A stretch of 64,000 nt of DNA, from positions 62,001 to 126,000 of the forward strand of contig CAZTHK010000004.1 in assembly GCA_964613215.1 (NCBI GenBank), written 5' to 3'. Every line of letters starts with the position of its first letter. Position 1 is the first letter of the stretch. Both the position numbers and the translations under genes were made by a program. The stretch is from CAZTHK01 sp964613215 (GTDB lineage Bacteria; Krumholzibacteriota; Krumholzibacteriia; Krumholzibacteriales; CAZTHK01). The notes beneath the pieces were generated by a model that was not told the origin of the DNA, searched no databases, and worked only from the letters and a program-made list of their open reading frames with translations. Positions 59,323 through 64,000 of this stretch are shown here, in pieces.

Positions 59323-60222
59323 TTAACAGGATTGCCCGGGTTTATCAAGTGCTCTTCTCAACCCTTCGCCCAGTTGATTAAAACACAGGCAGGTTATCAA
59401 TATCATGAAACCGGGCATGAACACAGCCAGTCGTGATTCCCTCATGAAATGACCTGCATTCTGCAGCATATTCCCCCAGGTGGGAATGGGCGGCTGGATG
59501 CCAAATCCCAGGAAGCTCAGAGCACTCTCTATCAGCATTGCTCTGGCAAACCCGATGGTGACGGCGGCTGCCACTGTACCCGTAACACCCGGGATCAGAT
59601 GCCTGGCCAGCAGGGAGAAATCGCCGGTGCCGAGGGTACGGGCGGCATCCACGAAGGTTTCAGTCCGGAGAGAACGCACCCTGGTCCTGACCAGCCGGGC
59701 CACCTCCATCCAGGAGGTCAAACCGATGATGACCGGAATGACCCACAGCGAATTGCCCCATATGGATGCGGCCAGAAGGATAACCGGAAAAACCGGAACC
59801 GACAGAAAAAATTCTATCAAGGAGGTAATGGCATGGTCTATCCATCCTCCCAGATAACCGGATAGCGAACCCAGAATTATTCCTGTAATGGTGGCAATAA
59901 ATACTGAAAAGAAGGCAACCATCAGGGTAAACCTGCCCCCGTAGATCAGACGGGTGAAGGTATCCCTGCCTAATTCATCAGTGCCCAGAAGATGGGAGGG
60001 AGAGGATCCCGATAGAATATTTTCAAGATCAATGGCATCCCTTCCATAGGGGGTGAACAGGGGAGCCAGAATGGATACCAGGGCAATCATCAATATCAGA
60101 ACCAGCGACATAACAGCGGGTCCCTGATCCATAAATATTTCCAGAGGCTTTCTGCCCCCCCGGCGGATCGGGGAGAGGGCCGGATCGATTCTCCACTGCA
60201 GCTTATTCCATTCGGTCTCCAT
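59323..60222 (-). CDS. Peptide/oligopeptide ABC transporter permease (DppC/OppC type)
   Basis: The 299-residue protein has an N-terminal OppC-type segment, six predicted TM helices, and the motifs HLLGTDELGRDTFTRLIYGG, and the EAA loop RTRVRSLRTETFVDAARTLG. It pairs with the DppB-type gene 22 bases upstream. The substrate is probably short peptides, but nickel or other ligands cannot be excluded. Confidence 0.93.
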   Translation of the reverse strand: METEWNKLQWRIDPALSPIRRGGRKPLEIFMDQGPAVMSLVLILMIALVSILAPLFTPYGRDAIDLENILSGSSPSHLLGTDELGRDTFTRLIYGGRFTLMVAFFSVFIATITGIILGSLSGYLGGWIDHAITSLIEFFLSVPVFPVILLAASIWGNSLWVIPVIIGLTSWMEVARLVRTRVRSLRTETFVDAARTLGTGDFSLLARHLIPGVTGTVAAAVTIGFARAMLIESALSFLGFGIQPPIPTWGNMLQNAGHFMRESRLAVFMPGFMILITCLCFNQLGEGLRRALDKPGQSC

Positions 60223-60244
60223 ACTTCGGTCTTCACCTCAGCAA

Positions 60245-61255
60245 TCAGATGGCTTTCCCGTAGGTGGGTCCTTCACTTATCGCTTTTCCTCTATCCTTCA
60301 GTCTTCCCATGGAGCGGGGATCCACCATAAAACAGATAATGTCACCTATTAGATTGAAAATTATTATCAGCAGGCATGAGATTATAACAATCCCCAGAAC
60401 CCTGGTATAATCATGCCGGCGGAGCCCCTCGTAGAACAACCTTCCCATACCCGGCCAGGAGAACACAGTTTCCGTTATCACCGCACCGGTGAAAAGGGCA
60501 GGTATTTTTAGAACCACCACTGTACTCAGCGGCAATACAGCATTCCTGAAGGCATGCTTGAATATCACTGAAGTGTCATGCAGTCCTTTGGCCCTGGCGG
60601 TGGTGATATAATCATCATCCATAGCCTCTATCAGGCCGGAACGCATATACCTGCTCCAGGAAGCCATAAACGAGAAAGAGAGGACCACAGCCGGAAGGAC
60701 AAGATGCCTGATGTGCTGCACCGCTGAAGAAGAGATTCCTGTATCCCCCCTCCCCCCCGCAGGAAGAATACCAAGGTGTACGGAGAAGAGCGCAATTGCC
60801 ATCAATCCCAGCCAGAATACCGGCATGGATAAACCAACCGAGGATATCACCGAGAACAGCTGATCCAGGAAACCATTCCGGTGGATCGACGACACCACCC
60901 CCATCATTATCCCTCCTGCCAGCGCGATTACAAAGGCGGTTCCCATAAGTTCTACCGTGGCGGGGATCCGCGAGACTATCATCTCCATCACCGGACGTCC
61001 GGTAACATAGCTTCGTCCCAAATCGAATTTGAGAAAAACCCTCCGGAACCAGTGTAAGTATTGAACCGGCAGGGGCTTATCCAAAGCATAATTTTCCGCA
61101 ATCCGCTCTATATCTTCTCCGCTGACCTTGGGATTACCCGATACCAGCCCCACCGGCCCTCCCGGAGCAAGGTGGATAAAGGTAAAAGTAATCACAGATA
61201 CAGCAATAATCATGGGCACTATCTTGAGCATTCTCAGCAGCAGGAATCTTTTCAT
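60245..61255 (-). CDS. Peptide/oligopeptide ABC transporter permease (DppB/OppB type)
   Basis: The 336-residue permease starts with the OppB-type first helix (MLKIVPMIIAVSVITFTFIH, LAPGGPV), carries the TGRPVMEMIVSRIPATVELM segment, and has the EAA loop YITTARAKGLHDTSVIFKHA with FRNAVLPLSTVV. It overlaps the end of the beta-CASP hydrolase gene by four bases (ATGA), so the hydrolase and permeases are cotranslated. Confidence 0.93.
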   Translation of the reverse strand: MKRFLLLRMLKIVPMIIAVSVITFTFIHLAPGGPVGLVSGNPKVSGEDIERIAENYALDKPLPVQYLHWFRRVFLKFDLGRSYVTGRPVMEMIVSRIPATVELMGTAFVIALAGGIMMGVVSSIHRNGFLDQLFSVISSVGLSMPVFWLGLMAIALFSVHLGILPAGGRGDTGISSSAVQHIRHLVLPAVVLSFSFMASWSRYMRSGLIEAMDDDYITTARAKGLHDTSVIFKHAFRNAVLPLSTVVVLKIPALFTGAVITETVFSWPGMGRLFYEGLRRHDYTRVLGIVIISCLLIIIFNLIGDIICFMVDPRSMGRLKDRGKAISEGPTYGKAI

Positions 61256-62718
61256 GGTACTCTGCTCCCATTCCCTGAAGCTCCGGTCAGGGCTCTCCGC
61301 TCCCCCCGGCGGGGAACCTCAACTTCTATTCCCCCTGACCTCTCGATCTTATCCTTAAGCTCCAGGGCCTGATCCTCCTCTCCGTGGACCAGGAATACCT
61401 GTTTGACCCCCTTGATCGACTTGAGCCAGTCCAGCAGTATGCCGCATCCTGCATGTCCGGAGAAGGAGTGAAATGACTCAACCTGTAAAACCGGAGATAT
61501 CCATTCCTCCTTTAATTTCCTGCCCTGCCGGTATTTGATCAGAAGAGGATCTTCCCCCTGTTCCAGCCTGTATCCCGGCGAACCGGGGGATTGCCAGCCC
61601 ACCAAACAGATCAGGTTCTCCCTTCGGTCATACATTCTGGCCAGATGCCGGGGGGAGTTGGCATACATCAGATTTCCACTGGTGGAGATAAATATGGAGG
61701 GCCGGTGTTTCCTCCGGTGCACCTTCATGGAGGTCCTGCTGCTGACCTCTCTCAGTGCAGGGTGGTACAGGATCCTGTCCTGGTAGAATTCCACCGCCCT
61801 GGATGAGAGGTGATCTCTGAATTTTCTGTATATTCCGGTTATCTTCTCAGCAGTGGGGCTGTCAGTGAAAACCGGCGTGCCTGACGGGATAACATCCCTG
61901 GCCTTGAAAAAATGTATGGCTGCCAATACTTCCTGGGTTCGCCCCAGGGCGAACGAAGGAATCAGCACATCCCCTCCCCGGTTCAATGCCTCTCCTGCCG
62001 AGCGGGCGAAGGAACTCTTCCTCTCCACCGGATCATCACTCCGGTATTCCCTGGATACCGCCCCATATGTCGATTCCATTATTACAAAATCAGCCCTGGA
62101 AACATATTCAAGGGGGGGCAGAAGTATGGAATTACCCCCACCCAGATCACCGGATACCACCACCCTCACCGTATCGCCATCCTCTCCCCTGATCAACTGC
62201 TCCACGAATCCCGCTCCCAGAAGATGTTCCGCCCTCCCGAACCTGAAGGATACTCCCGCTTCCTCCACTGTCTCACCGAAATCAACCGGGGTAATAAGAC
62301 TCAGGGTTCTCTTAAAAGCCTTCCGGGATACCTTCTCCTCAGCGAATCCCCTGGCCATCTTCAGCATTACCGGAGTGATCTCTGCAGTGGGGGGAGTACA
62401 GTATATCTTTCCCTCAAATCCCCTCTGACATAGCTGGGGAAGGTAACCGCAGTGATCACTGTGAGCATGTGTAATTATGGCGAAGGAAAGCTTTTCCGGC
62501 TCCGCAGGGAGTATATCCAGCCCGGCATCACTCATGGTCCCGCAGTCGACCACCCAGCTTGTCCCCTTGGTTTCAAAGAGGAGACAGGACCCCCCCACCT
62601 CACGGGCACCTCCACAGAACTCCACCAGGGGATATTTCACCCCCCTTTCACCCGGACGGGCCAGGAAAATTACCGCTACCAGCACTATCAGAATCACCGG
62701 AATGATTATTCTCTTCAA
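61252..62718 (-). CDS. Membrane-anchored beta-CASP metallo-hydrolase
   Basis: The 488-residue protein has an N-terminal TM or signal-anchor helix (about 3-20, IIIPVILIVLVAVIFLA). It then shows a metallo-beta-lactamase core with THAHSDHCGYLP (motif 2), SGDLGGG (motif 4) and beta-CASP features: IMESTYGAVSREYRSDDPVE, DVLIPSFALGRTQEVLAAI, FISTSGNL, and SFHSFSGHAG followed by LVHGEEDQ. Cytoplasmic homologues are RNases or mRNA 3'-end factors. A membrane anchor is unusual, and its place between the peptide-binding protein and the permeases is unexplained. Confidence 0.88.
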   Translation of the reverse strand: MKRIIIPVILIVLVAVIFLARPGERGVKYPLVEFCGGAREVGGSCLLFETKGTSWVVDCGTMSDAGLDILPAEPEKLSFAIITHAHSDHCGYLPQLCQRGFEGKIYCTPPTAEITPVMLKMARGFAEEKVSRKAFKRTLSLITPVDFGETVEEAGVSFRFGRAEHLLGAGFVEQLIRGEDGDTVRVVVSGDLGGGNSILLPPLEYVSRADFVIMESTYGAVSREYRSDDPVERKSSFARSAGEALNRGGDVLIPSFALGRTQEVLAAIHFFKARDVIPSGTPVFTDSPTAEKITGIYRKFRDHLSSRAVEFYQDRILYHPALREVSSRTSMKVHRRKHRPSIFISTSGNLMYANSPRHLARMYDRRENLICLVGWQSPGSPGYRLEQGEDPLLIKYRQGRKLKEEWISPVLQVESFHSFSGHAGCGILLDWLKSIKGVKQVFLVHGEEDQALELKDKIERSGGIEVEVPRRGERRALTGASGNGSRVP

Positions 62719-62772
62719 CTCAGCACCACCTTCACAGATATTCTGCCAGCTCCCTCCACTTCACTGCTGTGG

Positions 62773-64000
62773 TTAATCCTTCTGCTCCAGCCACCAGCGG
62801 GAAGCATTCCAGGTATCGCCTGACTGGGTGGGATTGGGCCGGTAGTTCCGCAGGTTGGCGGGCATTACATCCAGCTGGGTTACCCAGAGGAGTGGTATAA
62901 CAGGCAATTCCCTGACAAGTATAACAGCCACACTGTCATATATGGCTTTCCTTCTGTCGAATTGAACCGTACTGCTCCCCCTGGAAAGAAGGCGGGAGAG
63001 CCTCCTGTTCTTTATCCTGGAGAAATTCTGCCCGGCGGGAGGAATAAAATCCATGGAGTAACTCCCCTCCTTGGTAGACGGATCGGGGGGAGCCAGGAAG
63101 GCATACAGGGCCATATCGAATTCACCCCTCTTCAGTATCCCCCCTGCATCATAGCTGCTGAATAGCACGGTGGGATGATAGTTTTTTATGGTAAGTTTAA
63201 TGCCCACCTGTTTGAGCTGATCCATCAACACCACTTCCGTCCTCTCCCTGTTCATCCTGCCGGCGGTTGTGGATATGGAGAGGATCAATTCCCTTCCATC
63301 CCTCTCCCTGACTCCATCACCATCCCTGTCTATCCACCCCGCCTGGTTGAGGAGCTGTCTGGCTTTGCGGGGATTGCACTCTATCTTCTCCCTCCACCGG
63401 GAGCTGTGATACGGAGAATTGGGATGCTCATCACTGAAGGCGGGCACCCACACTCCGCCGTATATCTTCCTGGAAATTTCCTCCCGGTCTATGGACAGGG
63501 CCACAGCAGTGCGCACCCTTCTGTCGGATAGAATTTCATCTTCGGTGTTGAGATCGAGATGTTCATTGAAAAGAGCGGGGTTCCGGTGTACCTTTACCCC
63601 CGAAATTTTATCCACCAGTTTCAGCAGGGAATTGGGGGCATTATCTATGGCCATGATCTTTCCTGTCTCCAGCTGCATCACCAGGGCGTTACCATCCGGT
63701 ACAAACCTGATAACTATCTCGTCCAGATATGGCCCCTCTCCGTAATAATCAGGATTAGCCTTTAACACCATGTGTGAACCGGGCACCCAACTGTGGAATA
63801 TGAAGGGACCCGATCCCACCGGATTCATGTGGAAATCGATACTGTGGAAATCCTGGTCCAGCTTCGACTCCAGCATATGGGCGGGTAGAACGGATTCATC
63901 ATAGAAACAGTCTCCGGCAAAGTTGGAGTATACCTCGCTGAGGTGAAAGATTACCGTGTGATCATCCGGCGTCTCCACACTCTCCACAATATCCCATCCC
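62773..64000 (-). CDS. Peptide ABC transporter substrate-binding protein, C-terminal part (cut by window edge)
   Basis: This family 5 extracellular solute-binding protein is open to the right edge: the codons before the first GTG read GWDI in frame, with no start. The visible ~409 residues include ETPDDHTVIFHLSEVYSNF, GSGPFIFHSWVPGSHMVLKA, NPDYYGEGPYLDEIVIRFVP and the C-terminal QLDVMPANLRNYRPNPTQSG. The N-terminal ~120 residues with the signal sequence are outside. It heads the transporter operon and would deliver peptides to the permeases encoded downstream. Confidence 0.93.
   Translation of the reverse strand, partial: GWDIVESVETPDDHTVIFHLSEVYSNFAGDCFYDESVLPAHMLESKLDQDFHSIDFHMNPVGSGPFIFHSWVPGSHMVLKANPDYYGEGPYLDEIVIRFVPDGNALVMQLETGKIMAIDNAPNSLLKLVDKISGVKVHRNPALFNEHLDLNTEDEILSDRRVRTAVALSIDREEISRKIYGGVWVPAFSDEHPNSPYHSSRWREKIECNPRKARQLLNQAGWIDRDGDGVRERDGRELILSISTTAGRMNRERTEVVLMDQLKQVGIKLTIKNYHPTVLFSSYDAGGILKRGEFDMALYAFLAPPDPSTKEGSYSMDFIPPAGQNFSRIKNRRLSRLLSRGSSTVQFDRRKAIYDSVAVILVRELPVIPLLWVTQLDVMPANLRNYRPNPTQSGDTWNASRWWLEQKD

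Overview
The window is dominated by one very large flagellar gene block (1-37779, all on the minus strand), followed by about 26 kb of mixed genes. The flagellum has P- and L-ring genes (flgI, flgH, flgA), so the cell is almost certainly diderm (Gram-negative type). It also has genes and orders usual in Bacillus-like and deep-branching lineages: flbD, a FlgE-operon protein, a YlxF/MotE-like gene between fliJ and fliK, and fliW-csrA beside the flagellin genes. The taxon cannot be fixed from the window. An uncultured deep-branching diderm bacterium (for example of the FCB superphylum) is a low-confidence guess. No tRNA or rRNA gene was recognised.

Flagellar region, in transcription order (right to left). 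Operon 1 is flgF-flgG-flgA-flgH-flgI-flgJ(rod domain)-flgN-flgK-flgL-fliW-csrA, possibly running on into the first flagellin. It has a near-consensus sigma-54 site at 37813-37827. Two paralogous flagellin genes follow. The downstream one, with flaG, has a sigma-28 promoter (26994-27020). fliD-fliS-fliT-like-flgM has a textbook sigma-28 promoter (24906-24932). Operon 2 is a secreted protein of unknown function, a FlgN-like chaperone, then flgB-flgC-fliE-fliF-fliG-fliH-fliI-fliJ, with a consensus sigma-54 site at 21183-21197. Operon 3 is ylxF/motE-like-fliK-flgD-FlgE-operon protein-flgE-flbD-motA-motB-fliL-fliM-fliN-fliO, with a sigma-54-like site at 13261-13275. Operon 4 is fliP-fliQ-fliR-flhB-flhA (flhA cut by the left edge), with a sigma-54-like site at 3438-3452. 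Rod, hook, export and motor genes therefore appear to be RpoN-dependent, and filament and cap genes FliA-dependent, with FlgM, CsrA and FliW giving feedback.

Right of the flagellar block (38-51 kb) lie a small ORF with a strong ribosome-binding site, a REC-PAS-histidine kinase, a glycosyltransferase-TPR fusion, a phosphoesterase, a PfkB kinase, a Nudix hydrolase bracketed by two direct copies of a roughly 197-bp element with inverted ends, a secreted protein with 42 cysteines in Thr-Cys repeats, a diacylglycerol-kinase-family protein, a DUF378 membrane protein, a PEBP protein, an HPF/cold-shock fusion and a CDP-alcohol phosphatidyltransferase. A second 121-bp palindromic repeat family occurs three times here.

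At 51.7-54.9 kb is a Kai (circadian-type) signalling operon: a KaiC'-'KaiB chimera, KaiB, a PAS histidine kinase and a response regulator. KaiC is reduced to its first ~85 residues and joined in frame to the C-terminal third of a second KaiB. This is the most unusual coding feature of the window.

The right end (55-64 kb) holds a dihydroorotate-dehydrogenase-like protein, a thioredoxin-reductase remnant, a GC-rich multi-hairpin element, a predicted outer-membrane protein, a PP-loop ATPase, and a peptide ABC transporter operon. That operon has a membrane-anchored beta-CASP metallo-hydrolase between its substrate-binding and permease genes. The substrate-binding gene is cut by the right edge.
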